A DNA stretch of 64,000 bases from UBA3102 sp964413055 (GTDB lineage Bacteria > Bacillota > Desulfotomaculia > Desulfotomaculales > Pelotomaculaceae). A program made the translations under genes and the position numbers. Shown here in pieces: positions 8,188-16,801 of this stretch. The notes below the pieces were generated by a model that ran no database searches, was not told where the DNA came from, and saw only the letters and a program-made list of their open reading frames with translations. Each line of letters starts with the position of its first letter. The first letter of the stretch is position 1. The stretch lies in contig CAYPRB010000009.1 of assembly GCA_964413055.1 (NCBI GenBank), forward strand, positions 31,324-95,323, given 5' to 3'.

Positions 8188-8991
8188 TCAGGTTAAGGGG
8201 GGCGCGGGCGGATCTTTACGGGGTTCGTTGCTGTTTTCGGCAGGGTCCGGGTTTGTTTTTTCATGTGTTTGCGTTTCCTGCCGGAAACTGGTTTGCACCG
8301 ATTGGTTTTGGTTCTTATACGTCATTTCATTTACTTCGTCTGCGGCGGCGGACCCGGATGCATCTTTTGGTTTTTTATCCGGGGACTTATGAAAACCGCC
8401 ACCCAGATTTTTGGTTTTTTGGATGGTGCTTTCCCAGAACTGTCCGGTAGATTCCCGGATGTTTTTAACCGTTTCTTGCAGTCCCCCGTCCAGCTTGAGA
8501 ATTTTTTCCGGGCTTTCATTCGAGACTATGGTTACTTCCGCCCCCAGGGTGCGCACATATGATATATCCAGAAAAGCACGTCCACTGATAACACCGTTGA
8601 TAAAGTTACCCGAAAACTCCAGACCGGTGATGGTTCCCGTACCGCTATCCACGTAATATTCATCAACATATCCCAATACATTGCCGTTTTCAGCGACAAT
8701 TTTAGTACCGATGATGTTTATCTTATCTTTTAAAAGTTTAATCACGTCCGGCAGTCCGGCAGCTTTGTCGGCGCCGGAAGTTTTTTCGATGGTGACGGCA
8801 TCATCACCCACGCTGTGGATTTTATGAAAGGGAATGAATTTTTGCTCTTTGAACCATCTTTTTCCTTCAATGATTAACGCGGCCACTTTTTTTGAAACCG
8901 GTTCTACCACCAATCCTTTTACGGTTCCGATTTGCCGGCCTTCTTCCAGGCTAATCACCGGCATGGAGGTTAATTTTTTGCTTTTGCGCAT
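8188..8991 (-). CDS. PRC-barrel domain protein
   Basis: About 267 residues with two tandem PRC-barrel domains (about 8-85 and 90-160 of the chosen protein; repeated Ile/Gly patterns RQIGTVKGLVVEP and NVLGYVDEYYVD). A hydrophilic, Lys/Pro/Ser-rich, probably disordered tail follows. PRC barrels bind other proteins or RNA and occur in RimM and photosynthetic reaction-centre H subunits; no function is known for this type. ATG at 8991 follows AAAGGGGGT and is preferred to an upstream TTG (9012). Transcribed opposite to its neighbours and divergent from the bL25 gene. Confidence 0.8.
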   Translation of the reverse strand: MRKSKKLTSMPVISLEEGRQIGTVKGLVVEPVSKKVAALIIEGKRWFKEQKFIPFHKIHSVGDDAVTIEKTSGADKAAGLPDVIKLLKDKINIIGTKIVAENGNVLGYVDEYYVDSGTGTITGLEFSGNFINGVISGRAFLDISYVRTLGAEVTIVSNESPEKILKLDGGLQETVKNIRESTGQFWESTIQKTKNLGGGFHKSPDKKPKDASGSAAADEVNEMTYKNQNQSVQTSFRQETQTHEKTNPDPAENSNEPRKDPPAPPLT

Positions 8992-9101
8992 CTTCTTACC
9001 CCCTTTGTTCAATCACATTGCTTTTTAATTTGTATTCCCGCTGCAGAATGATTATGACAAATAAAGGGAATAATATTTCTTAAAGGAGGCTGTTATGGGG
9101 C

Positions 9102-9758
9102 ATGGAAGCAAAGTTGGAAGCACGGGTCCGGAGGGAAAAAAACAAAGGTTATATTCGACAATTGAAGGCAAAAGGTTTGATTCCCGGTGTTTTATACGGG
9201 AAAAATTTAAACAGTATTCCGGTTTCATTGAGTGCCGGTAAACTGCATAAGATTTTGGTCCAGGAAGGTTCCAACGCCCTGATCAACCTGAAAATAAAAA
9301 ATAATAACACCAGTAAAACTTATAAAGTTATGGTTAAAGCGGTACAGTACGACCCGCTGCGCCGTACGCCGGTGCATATTGATTTTTACCGCTATGCGCT
9401 AAAAGAAAAAATACGTGCCGAAGTTGCGGTTAGTTTTTCGGGGTCAGCCCCGGGCGTAGCTGCCGGCGGAATCTTGAACCCGGTAATGCGCCGGGTTGAG
9501 GTGGAGTGCCTGCCAAGAGAGATACCCGAATCTATAACGGTTGACATTTCCAACCTTGACCTTGGGGAAAGCATTACTGTATCTGAACTTGTCCCGCCTC
9601 CAGGAGTAACGGTGATTGATGATCCGGATGCTCCGGTGGTTGCCGTCACGGGCAGGGAGGCTGCCGAAGCTGAAACCGGTGCCCCGGCCGGGGAAGAAGA
9701 AGTTGAAAAGGTTGAAGAAACTGAAGAAGCTGAAACTGAAGAGAGGGAAATTACTTAA
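9102..9758 (+). CDS. rplY: 50S ribosomal protein bL25 (CTC/TL5 type)
   Basis: 218 residues. The N-terminal 90 residues form the 5S-rRNA-binding L25 domain (RRE..NKGYIRQLKAKGLIPGVLYG), followed by the TL5/CTC beta domain and an acidic Glu-rich tail (VEKVEETEEAETEERE) common in this subfamily. It is the ctc-equivalent in the prs-ctc-pth order of Bacillus. ATG at 9102 lies 12 bases after AAAGGAGG. An overlapping ATG at 9095 is in another frame and does not give the conserved protein. Confidence 0.95.
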   Translation: MEAKLEARVRREKNKGYIRQLKAKGLIPGVLYGKNLNSIPVSLSAGKLHKILVQEGSNALINLKIKNNNTSKTYKVMVKAVQYDPLRRTPVHIDFYRYALKEKIRAEVAVSFSGSAPGVAAGGILNPVMRRVEVECLPREIPESITVDISNLDLGESITVSELVPPPGVTVIDDPDAPVVAVTGREAAEAETGAPAGEEEVEKVEETEEAETEEREIT

Positions 9759-9836
9759 ACGGTCAAAAAAGCACTTCCATCCGTAAATCCGTCAAGTTAA
9801 AATAGAAATACCGGTCCGGTTTTGGAGGTGCTGATT

Positions 9837-10454
9837 ATGAAATTGATTGTCGGCCTGGGTAACCCGGGTTGTAAATATGCTGCCACCCGTCATAACGTGG
9901 GGTTTATGGTGCTTGACCGGCTGGCCGCAGATGTGGACGTGGTAGTAAAAAAGAAAATGTTTAAGTCATTGGTGGGACGGGGAATGATAGGTAGGGAAAA
10001 CATAATTTTGGCCAAACCGCAAACTTTTATGAATTTGAGCGGGGAAGCCGTGGGTTTGCTTGTCAACTGGTTTAAATTAAGCCCCGCCGACCTGATTGTA
10101 ATTTACGACGATCTGGATCTGCCCCCGGGAAATGTGCGCGTGCGCCCCGGAGGCGGTTCAGGGGGGCACAAGGGAATGCAATCGATTATCCGCGTCCTGG
10201 GAACACAAAAATTTCCCCGGATTAGAATCGGGATCGGTAAGCCGCCGGTGCTTGATTTTGAAGCTGCGGATTATGTTTTAAGCCGTTTAAATCCCGGTGA
10301 GATGGGAAAAATTGAGGAGGCCCTCAAAATGGCGGCCGAGTCTGTAAAATGTATCGTACGGGACGGTTTGGAAGCGGCGATGAATCTTTATAACAGCCGG
10401 CTACAGCAAGAACGGGCCGGAGACAGAAAAAATAACGGCGCAGACGAAGATTAA
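9837..10454 (+). CDS. pth: Peptidyl-tRNA hydrolase
   Basis: About 205 residues. Releases tRNA from peptidyl-tRNA that drops off ribosomes. The catalytic set is visible: Asn in VGLGNPG (N9), His in TRHNVGF (H19), Asp in YDDLDLPPG, plus the GGSGGHKGMQSI segment. ATG at 9837 has TTTGGAGGTG upstream; the in-frame TTG at 9822 would put the Shine-Dalgarno inside the gene. It corresponds to spoVC of Bacillus and overlaps the next gene by one base (TAATG), implying translational coupling. Confidence 0.97.
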   Translation: MKLIVGLGNPGCKYAATRHNVGFMVLDRLAADVDVVVKKKMFKSLVGRGMIGRENIILAKPQTFMNLSGEAVGLLVNWFKLSPADLIVIYDDLDLPPGNVRVRPGGGSGGHKGMQSIIRVLGTQKFPRIRIGIGKPPVLDFEAADYVLSRLNPGEMGKIEEALKMAAESVKCIVRDGLEAAMNLYNSRLQQERAGDRKNNGADED

Positions 10455-10894
10455 TGCCGGGCAGCCTAATAACCCCCCTGGCCGATTTTTTTAACACTGT
10501 TCCAGCCGGGCTGGTTTCCTTGTTTTTAGGTATAGCTGCGGCGGGGCTGGCCTGGCATTTGAATAAAACCGCAGTGTTTTGGTATCCGCGCGGGCGCGTG
10601 TTCCTGGCGCCGCTGGCGGAGGAGTTGGCCAAGACGTTGCCGGCTGTAATTTTGGGTGCCGATATTTTTTTGACCCACCTTGTTTTTGGCGTGGTAGAAG
10701 GAATCTGGGAATTGTTCTCGGTATCCCGGGGCGGTATTTATGCCGGATTGGCGGCAGTGGCCGGCCATGCAATTTTCGGAGCAATTACCTTTTGGGTTAT
10801 TATGCAAGCGGGAACGGTACCGGCTTTGGTTGCAGGGTATCTGGCTCATGCCGCCTGGAACGGGGCCGTGTTGAAATTTCTTACTCTGCGGTAA
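10454..10894 (+). CDS. PrsW/CPBP-like intramembrane protease family protein
   Basis: 146-residue polytopic membrane protein. It has the motif set of PrsW-type glutamic intramembrane proteases in order: EELAK (about 56-60), FGVVEG (about 78-83), a GH pair in VAGHAIFG (about 103-110) and HAAWN near the end. In Bacillus PrsW cleaves the anti-sigma factor RsiW, but it is longer; this one is short and its target is unknown. The ATG overlaps the pth stop codon. Lying between pth and the anti-sigma factor gene fin, it could act in sporulation signalling, but that is conjecture. Confidence 0.65.
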   Translation: MPGSLITPLADFFNTVPAGLVSLFLGIAAAGLAWHLNKTAVFWYPRGRVFLAPLAEELAKTLPAVILGADIFLTHLVFGVVEGIWELFSVSRGGIYAGLAAVAGHAIFGAITFWVIMQAGTVPALVAGYLAHAAWNGAVLKFLTLR

Positions 10895-10962
10895 AGATTC
10901 TGCAACAACTTGCAAGTGGCAAAAATCAGGTTAACGACATACTTTAAAAGGAGGACCGGCTG

Positions 10963-11193
10963 TTGAAACTGACTTACATTTGTGAATGCTGTGATGCTGC
11001 AGTAGAAGAAATAGAAATCTCGCTTCCGCAAACCGGTCGCACGTCTGCCGGTTTGACGGGAACGGTCCACCAAGATATAATTAATACAGGAAAAAGGGGA
11101 ACCTTGATTTTGACCACCCTTTGTGACGATTGCCGGGAAATGATTTACGGCGGTCCGGAAAATTCTTTTTTTGAAAGGCCCGGGCTGCACTGA
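10963..11193 (+). CDS. fin: Anti-sigma-F factor Fin
   Basis: 76 residues, the same size and place (between pth and mfd) as Bacillus subtilis Fin/YabK. It has an N-terminal YICECC cysteine cluster and a C-terminal LCDDC pair, consistent with the zinc-binding fold. Fin is made under sigma-F in the forespore and inhibits sigma-F to help the switch to sigma-G. Start is TTG at 10963 after AAAAGGAGG. Sequence identity to the Bacillus protein looks low outside the cysteines, so the call leans on synteny as well. Confidence 0.85.
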   Translation: MKLTYICECCDAAVEEIEISLPQTGRTSAGLTGTVHQDIINTGKRGTLILTTLCDDCREMIYGGPENSFFERPGLH

Positions 11194-11278
11194 GAAACAA
11201 GTTAATGTTCCGGAAATCAGAGCTTTGGCCTTATATTGCTAAAGCTCTTTTTGTGATTGAATTTTGGAGGAGTAACTT

Positions 11279-14200
11279 ATGCGTGGTATTTTAAAACCAC
11301 TGAAATCTTCAGATGAATATGCGGGCCTGGTCAGGGGATTGAAACAAAATTTGCGTCAGGCGGTGTTTGGTTTATCGGGTTCACAATGCAGCTATCTCTT
11401 TGCCGGACTGGCAGAAGCGGTCTTGCCACTGCCGGTGTTGGTGGTGGCTCCGAACGAACGGGAGGCGGGCCGGTTGGCGGATGAAACCGCAGGTTTTTTA
11501 CCGGGGGTGGCGGTAAAACTGTTCCCGGTGATGCAGTTGCTGCCTTACCAGGTTTTGGCGCACAATAAGGAAGTACAGGTGCTGCGGCTGCAGGTATTGG
11601 AAAGCCTGGTTAAAGGTAAGAGTTTAGTGGTGGTCGCGCCCGCCGAGGCACTGATGCGGCGTTTGGTTCCCCCTGGTGTTTTCGGCCGGGGGAGCGTGCG
11701 TCTGTCGGTAGGAGACCGGGTGGAGCGCGATAGTTTGTTGCAGAGGCTGCTTGTAATGGGTTACGAAAGAGTCGGGCTGGTGGAGGACAGGGGGCAGCTG
11801 GGTCTGCGGGGCGGTATACTGGATATTTTTCCTATGACCGGATTTAGGCCCGTGCGATTGGAATTTTTTGACGATGAACTGGATTCAATCCGTATTTTTA
11901 ATTCCTCCACGCAGTGCTCTGAAGAAAACATCACTGATTTGACCGTTTTTCCGGCCAGAGAATTTATTGCCGCCCCAGCTACCTGGAAAGATGCCCAAAA
12001 AAGCCTGGCCAGAGAATATAAAATACAGCACAATAAACTGATCCGTTCGGGGGACCGTGAGGCAGCGCGTCAATTCGCGGAAAGGTTCGGTACGGCCCTG
12101 AGCGAAAATGCCGGTTACCTCAGCGGCATAGAACACTTTTTACCATATTTTTACCGCGAGGAAGTTACGCTGGTAGATTATTTTCCTAAAACAGCGCCGG
12201 TTTTTATTGCTGAACCGTCACGGGTTAAAGAAGCCGTAGCATCAATCCAGCGGGAACGTGCAGAAACTTACGCGGAACTCATAGGCAGGGGGAAAGTGCT
12301 TCCTTCCCAGTTGTCGTGTTACGTGGAATCAATGCGCCTGCAGGAAGCTGTTAACTCCCGGTGTGGGGTCTACTGCTCTTTGCTGCCGCGTCAGTCCCGG
12401 TTTGTCGAGCCCCAGAAGGTAATCAACTTCCCCGCCAAAGCAATGCGCACCTTCAGGTCCAATCTGGAAATAATTACCGGGGAAATAGCCTACTGGAAAA
12501 AATCGGGGCAAGCGGTGGTCATTCTTATGTCAGGATCCAAGCGGGCCCGGCAACTACTTTCTTTTTTAAAGGAAGGTAATATAGACGCCTTTTATACCGG
12601 TTCATCGGAAGGAAATATCAGAAAAGGTAATGTGGTAGTCACGGTAGGTAATTTGAGGTCCGGTTTTGAGTTGCCTGCCTGCGGGCTGGTGGTGATTACC
12701 GAAGGGGACCTTTACGGGCATGATAATAAATTGCGCAAAACACGGCAGCGACGCGGATCCATGGCTCCGTTCGTTGATTTGAAAACAGGGGACTACGTGG
12801 TCCACGTCAATCACGGTATCGGACGCTACCTGGGAGTGGTGCCGCTGACCATAGGCGGTATTCAAAAGGAGTACCTGCTGGTTAAGTATGCCGGTGAAGA
12901 TAAACTTTACGTTCCGGTGGATCAAGTCGGCCAGCTTCAGAAATACCTCGGTGGTGAAGGCCAGGCGCCGCGCACGTCCAGATTGGGCGGCGGCGAGTGG
13001 GCCAGGACCAAAGGGAAAGTCAGGGAAGCGGTTAAGGAGATGGCCGGGGAATTACTTGCCCTGTATGCCGCGCGGGAAACGGTAAAAGGCCATGCTTTCG
13101 GGCCGGATACTGTCTGGCAGCGTGAGTTTGAGGATACTTTTCCCTACGAGGAAACCCCGGACCAGTTGCGGGCCATTGAGGAAGTCAAGTCCGATATGGA
13201 ACGGTCCCGGCCCATGGACCGGCTGCTTTGCGGGGATGTAGGCTACGGTAAAACGGAAGTGGCCCTGCGGGCGGCTTTTAAGGCTGTTATGGACGGTAAG
13301 CAGGTGGCGGTACTGGTACCGACAACCATTTTAGCCCAACAGCATCACCTGACTTTTTCGGAAAGACTGGCGGGTTTCCCAATAAACGTAGAGGTCTTGA
13401 GCCGTTTCCGGACGTCCGGGGAACAGTCCCGGGTACTGGCAGGACTGAGGCTGGGCACGGTGGATATTGTCATCGGTACACACCGCCTGGTACAAAAGGA
13501 TGTGTCCTTTAAAGACCTGGGTCTGTTGATTGTGGATGAAGAACAGCGCTTTGGGGTTGCGCACAAGGAACAGTTGAAAATGATACGCAAAAATGTGGAC
13601 GTACTCACCCTTTCGGCGACACCGATCCCGCGTACTTTACACCTGTCCCTGATCGGGGTGCGGGATACAAGTATCCTGGAAACACCGCCGGAAGACCGCT
13701 ATCCGATTCAAACCTACGTGCTGGAAGAAGATCCGGCCCTGATACGTGAAGCCATCCAGCGGGAGTTGAGCCGGGGAGGGCAGGTGTTTTTCGTTTATAA
13801 TCGGGTGCTGGATCTGGACCGGGTGGCTGTCTGGCTCCAGGGACTGGTTCCCGGAGCCAGGGTCGCCTTAGCTCACGGGCAGATGCAGGAAAGCCGTTTG
13901 GAACAGATCATGCTTGACTTTGTAAGCCGGGAAATAGATGTTTTGGTTTGTACCAGTATTATTGAAAACGGTCTGGATATACCCAATGTGAACACACTGG
14001 TGGTTAAGGAAGCCGGCATGATGGGTTTGGCCCAGCTCTACCAGCTCCGGGGCAGGATCGGTCGCTCCAGCCGCCTGGCGTACGCCTACTTTACCTTTCG
14101 CAAGGACCGGGTGCTGGGGGAAGCTGCGGAAAAAAGATTAGCTGCCATTCGTGAGTTCACAGAGCTGGGATCGGGGTTTAAAATTGCCATGCGGGATTTG

Positions 14201-14851
14201 GAGATCCGGGGTGCGGGAAATATATTGGGGGTTGAACAACACGGACATATTGCCGCGGTTGGTTTCGATCTTTACTGCCGTCTCCTTGAGGATGCCGTAA
14301 GAGAGGCCAAGGGCGAAGAAAAAGCCCGGGCGGTGGAAACCAATGTGGAACTGCCGGTAGAGGCTTACATCCCGGGTGATTACATTCCTGATACCAACCA
14401 AAAAGTTGAGATTTACAAACGTATGGCAGGACTTTTATCGGAAGCAGAGCTCTCAGAACTGGCGGACGAACTGGCGGACCGTTTCGGAGACCTGCCCGGT
14501 GCGGTGCAAAGTTTGCTGGCGGTCGCCAGAGTCAGGGTCCTGGCAAGTCATCTAAAAATAAAAAATATTAATCTTTTACCGGGCCAACTGCGACTGTTGT
14601 TTGCCCCGGACCATGCTCTCACCGGGGAAGACCTGGTGGCGCTGAGCGGGGAATACCGTAACCAGGTCAAATTTAATAATTTGGGTCATGAATTTGAGAT
14701 CAAGCTGCGGGTGGTTACCGGGGCAGACCGGCCGGTATCACCCGGATTGTTGGAAACACTGGAACTATTTTTAAGAAAGCTGCAGAACCGGGACCGGGAA
14801 GCCGCCGGGAAAAATACTCCGGCCACAACCCGGCAGGTGCGGGACTTGTAA
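11279..14851 (+). CDS. mfd: Transcription-repair coupling factor
   Basis: 1190 residues, full length. Mfd displaces stalled RNA polymerase and recruits UvrA. Domains in order: UvrB-like N-terminal region, the RNA-polymerase-interacting CarD-like domain (TGDYVVHVNHGIGRYLGV, about 503-520), SF2 helicase with Walker A GDVGYGKTEVAL (about 653-664) and box II DEEQRFG, the motif VI region QLRGRIGRSSRLAYAY, and a C-terminal TRCF domain (ELADRFGDLPGAV). ATG at 11279 follows TTTGGAGGAG. Position after fin matches Bacillus. Confidence 0.98.
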   Translation: MRGILKPLKSSDEYAGLVRGLKQNLRQAVFGLSGSQCSYLFAGLAEAVLPLPVLVVAPNEREAGRLADETAGFLPGVAVKLFPVMQLLPYQVLAHNKEVQVLRLQVLESLVKGKSLVVVAPAEALMRRLVPPGVFGRGSVRLSVGDRVERDSLLQRLLVMGYERVGLVEDRGQLGLRGGILDIFPMTGFRPVRLEFFDDELDSIRIFNSSTQCSEENITDLTVFPAREFIAAPATWKDAQKSLAREYKIQHNKLIRSGDREAARQFAERFGTALSENAGYLSGIEHFLPYFYREEVTLVDYFPKTAPVFIAEPSRVKEAVASIQRERAETYAELIGRGKVLPSQLSCYVESMRLQEAVNSRCGVYCSLLPRQSRFVEPQKVINFPAKAMRTFRSNLEIITGEIAYWKKSGQAVVILMSGSKRARQLLSFLKEGNIDAFYTGSSEGNIRKGNVVVTVGNLRSGFELPACGLVVITEGDLYGHDNKLRKTRQRRGSMAPFVDLKTGDYVVHVNHGIGRYLGVVPLTIGGIQKEYLLVKYAGEDKLYVPVDQVGQLQKYLGGEGQAPRTSRLGGGEWARTKGKVREAVKEMAGELLALYAARETVKGHAFGPDTVWQREFEDTFPYEETPDQLRAIEEVKSDMERSRPMDRLLCGDVGYGKTEVALRAAFKAVMDGKQVAVLVPTTILAQQHHLTFSERLAGFPINVEVLSRFRTSGEQSRVLAGLRLGTVDIVIGTHRLVQKDVSFKDLGLLIVDEEQRFGVAHKEQLKMIRKNVDVLTLSATPIPRTLHLSLIGVRDTSILETPPEDRYPIQTYVLEEDPALIREAIQRELSRGGQVFFVYNRVLDLDRVAVWLQGLVPGARVALAHGQMQESRLEQIMLDFVSREIDVLVCTSIIENGLDIPNVNTLVVKEAGMMGLAQLYQLRGRIGRSSRLAYAYFTFRKDRVLGEAAEKRLAAIREFTELGSGFKIAMRDLEIRGAGNILGVEQHGHIAAVGFDLYCRLLEDAVREAKGEEKARAVETNVELPVEAYIPGDYIPDTNQKVEIYKRMAGLLSEAELSELADELADRFGDLPGAVQSLLAVARVRVLASHLKIKNINLLPGQLRLLFAPDHALTGEDLVALSGEYRNQVKFNNLGHEFEIKLRVVTGADRPVSPGLLETLELFLRKLQNRDREAAGKNTPATTRQVRDL

Positions 14852-14879
14852 AAAAGAATTCCCTCTTGCCGGGATCCTC

Positions 14880-14908
14880 TTGAAGAGTTGGTTCTCATAA
14901 GATATAAT
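14880..14908 (+). promoter_or_regulatory. Sigma-A promoter of the foldase gene
   Basis: TTGAAG (14880-14885), 17-base spacer, TATAAT (14903-14908). It begins 29 bases after the mfd stop and supports the GTG start at 14939. Confidence 0.8.
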
Positions 14909-14938
14909 TGGACCATCATGGGCGGGGGAGATGAAGCA

Positions 14939-15901
14939 GTGGATAAAAAAATAAAAATATTTATTGCATTGATGATAGTGATATGCATAATTGCAGTGTC
15001 CGGTTGCAGGGAAAATGTGGTTGCCGAGGTGAACGGTGAAAAAATAACTACGCGTGAGCTATCCCAACAAGTTGACCAAATGAAGGTCATGCTGGAAGAA
15101 CGGGGAATGGATTTCAGCGGGGAGCAAGGCAAGGAACTCCTGGCGTCTTTGGAAAAAGAAATGCTTAACCAGATGATCAACAACAAGTTAATGATCCAGG
15201 AAGCCAAACAATTTGCTAGTCTGACGGCCGAACAGGTCGAGGACAAGGTGAACGAAATAAAAGGGCAGTTTGCTTCCGAGGAGGAATATAATAATTTTTT
15301 GATTCAAGCGGGAATGAGCGGGGAAGAGGCGGCGTTCGTCATGAGTTTACAAGAAGAGTTGACCAAGGATACGGCACCGGTTTCCGAGGAGGAAGCCCGG
15401 GAGTATTATGAAGCGAATGAAGAACAATTTGTCCAGCCCGAACAATTCGAAGTCCGGCACATATTGTTTTTTGTCGACGACGGAAGCAGTGATTATCCCG
15501 CCAAGCATACGGATGCCGAAGCTAAAGAACTGGCCGGGGAAGTAATTGCCCAGTTGAATCAGGGCGCGGATTTTGCTGCTTTGGCCGCAGAAAAATCAGA
15601 AGATGAAGGCACCAAGATCGACGGGGGGCGTTATGTCTTTAGTAAAGGCCAGTCGGTTAAAGAATTCGAAGATGCCGCCTGCGCCCTGAATCCCGGTGAA
15701 TATACCAGCACGCCGGTAAAAACGGATTATGGTTACCACGTAATCAAAATGGAGCAAAAAATTCCGGCCGGGCAGCAAGCATTCGAGCAGGTGAAAGAAG
15801 TTCTTATGCAACAATTACTGCAGCAGGCCAAGCAGGAAAAATTCAACCGGTTTATGCAGGACGCCATAGATAAGGCTGATATAGTAAATAACTTGATATA
15901 A
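14939..15901 (+). CDS. PrsA/SurA-like peptidyl-prolyl isomerase lipoprotein
   Basis: About 320 residues. The N-terminus has a lysine-rich start, a hydrophobic helix and a lipobox (IIAVSGC), so the mature protein should be membrane-anchored outside the cell. A SurA-type N domain (VAEVNGEKITTRELSQQV) precedes a parvulin domain of about 95 residues (EVRHILFF through DYGYHVIKME). Such foldases assist secreted proteins. GTG at 14939, after GGGGGAG, is chosen because the longer frame begins inside the -35/-10 region. Own sigma-A promoter. Confidence 0.9.
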   Translation: MDKKIKIFIALMIVICIIAVSGCRENVVAEVNGEKITTRELSQQVDQMKVMLEERGMDFSGEQGKELLASLEKEMLNQMINNKLMIQEAKQFASLTAEQVEDKVNEIKGQFASEEEYNNFLIQAGMSGEEAAFVMSLQEELTKDTAPVSEEEAREYYEANEEQFVQPEQFEVRHILFFVDDGSSDYPAKHTDAEAKELAGEVIAQLNQGADFAALAAEKSEDEGTKIDGGRYVFSKGQSVKEFEDAACALNPGEYTSTPVKTDYGYHVIKMEQKIPAGQQAFEQVKEVLMQQLLQQAKQEKFNRFMQDAIDKADIVNNLI

Positions 15902-15973
15902 AAACCAAAAGCCTGTCTAAGAATTAATAAAAATGCTGAAAGATAAAATATTTTTTTTGTGATTGGAAAAAAA

Positions 15974-16004
15974 TGAATAATTGTTCCCTTCCTGCTATAT
16001 ACTA
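15974..16004 (+). promoter_or_regulatory. Candidate sigma-G (forespore) promoter of spoVT
   Basis: TGAATA (15974-15979), 18-base spacer, TATACTA (15998-16004). This is close to the sigma-G consensus (TGAATA, 17-18, CATACTA). Known Bacillus spoVT is sigma-G-dependent. Confidence 0.75.
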
Positions 16005-16058
16005 TCATATAAAGTTAATCCGGCAATATCAGCTTAAAGAAGGAGGGAAGGGAATTTA

Positions 16059-16619
16059 ATGAAAGCAACGGGCATCGTCCGACGTATTGATGATTTAGGG
16101 AGAGTTGTCATTCCTAAAGAAATAAGGAGAACCCTGAGGATTCGCGAAGGTGACCCCCTGGAGATTTTTGTAGACAGGGAAGGTGAGGTTATATTAAAAA
16201 AATATTCACCAATCGGTGAATTAGGCGATTTTGCAAAAGAATATGCCGACTCATTACACGAGGCCCTTGGTCATATTGCCTGTATCGCAGATCGGGATGT
16301 AATAATTGCTGTTTCAGGCGCGCCAAAGAAAGAGTTTTTAAATAAGCCCATCGGTAATGCAGTAGAAAAAATTATGGAAGAACGAAAAGCGATCATCATT
16401 AATAATCCCGGTGAAGATTATTTATGTAAAGAATGTATGATTGTAGAAGACGGGGAGTGCAATTATTCTTCAGAAGTAATAGCACCGATCATTGCTGAAG
16501 GGGATCCGATCGGAGCGGTAATACTGGCGTCTAAGGAACCGGATATTAAGATGAGCGAAATGGAACTAAAGCTGGCCGAAACGGCAGCCGGTTTTTTAGC
16601 TAAGCAAATGGAACAGTAA
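16059..16619 (+). CDS. spoVT: Stage V sporulation protein T, AbrB-family regulator
   Basis: 186 residues. The AbrB swapped-hairpin DNA-binding domain is at the N-terminus (ATGIVRRIDDLGRVVIPKEI). The C-terminal GAF domain contains a LCKECMIVEDGEC cysteine cluster and GAVILASKEP. SpoVT modulates sigma-G-dependent genes in the forespore. ATG at 16059 after AAGGAGGGAAGGG. A sigma-G-like promoter precedes it and a strong terminator follows, so it is a single-gene unit between prsA-like and mazG, as in other Firmicutes. Confidence 0.96.
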   Translation: MKATGIVRRIDDLGRVVIPKEIRRTLRIREGDPLEIFVDREGEVILKKYSPIGELGDFAKEYADSLHEALGHIACIADRDVIIAVSGAPKKEFLNKPIGNAVEKIMEERKAIIINNPGEDYLCKECMIVEDGECNYSSEVIAPIIAEGDPIGAVILASKEPDIKMSEMELKLAETAAGFLAKQMEQ

Positions 16620-16622
16620 CAC

Positions 16623-16650
16623 GGGTGGCCTTGAAAGGCCACCTTTTTTA
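16623..16650 (+). terminator. Rho-independent terminator after spoVT
   Basis: GGTGGCC-ttgaaa-GGCCACC followed by TTTTTT. Confidence 0.9.
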
Positions 16651-16652
16651 TA

Positions 16653-16746
16653 GCTTACTGTTTGAGGCGCAAAGCACCGGGTTCGACCGGGCCCGGGAGC
16701 GAACGAGCCCGGGCAATTTTAAGGGTCGAACATGAGTGTTGTAAGC
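16653..16746 (+). other. Nested inverted repeats, possible structured RNA upstream of mazG
   Basis: Three helices nest symmetrically: GCTTAC (16653-16658) with GTAAGC (16741-16746), GTTCGACC (16681-16688) with GGTCGAAC (16724-16731), and GCCCGGG (16691-16697) with CCCGGGC (16708-16714). No T-run follows, so this is not a terminator. No family recognised; it lies in the mazG 5' region. Confidence 0.5.
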
Positions 16747-16801
16747 CCACAGGTATGTTGAGTAGCTTGACGGGCATTCTTGGAAGGAGATACACTGAAT
16801 A

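Noticed and set aside
16671..16700. GGGTTCGACC looks like a tRNA T-loop
   Set aside because: No acceptor, D or anticodon arm surrounds it and no CCA-proximal end follows; it is part of the nested helices instead.
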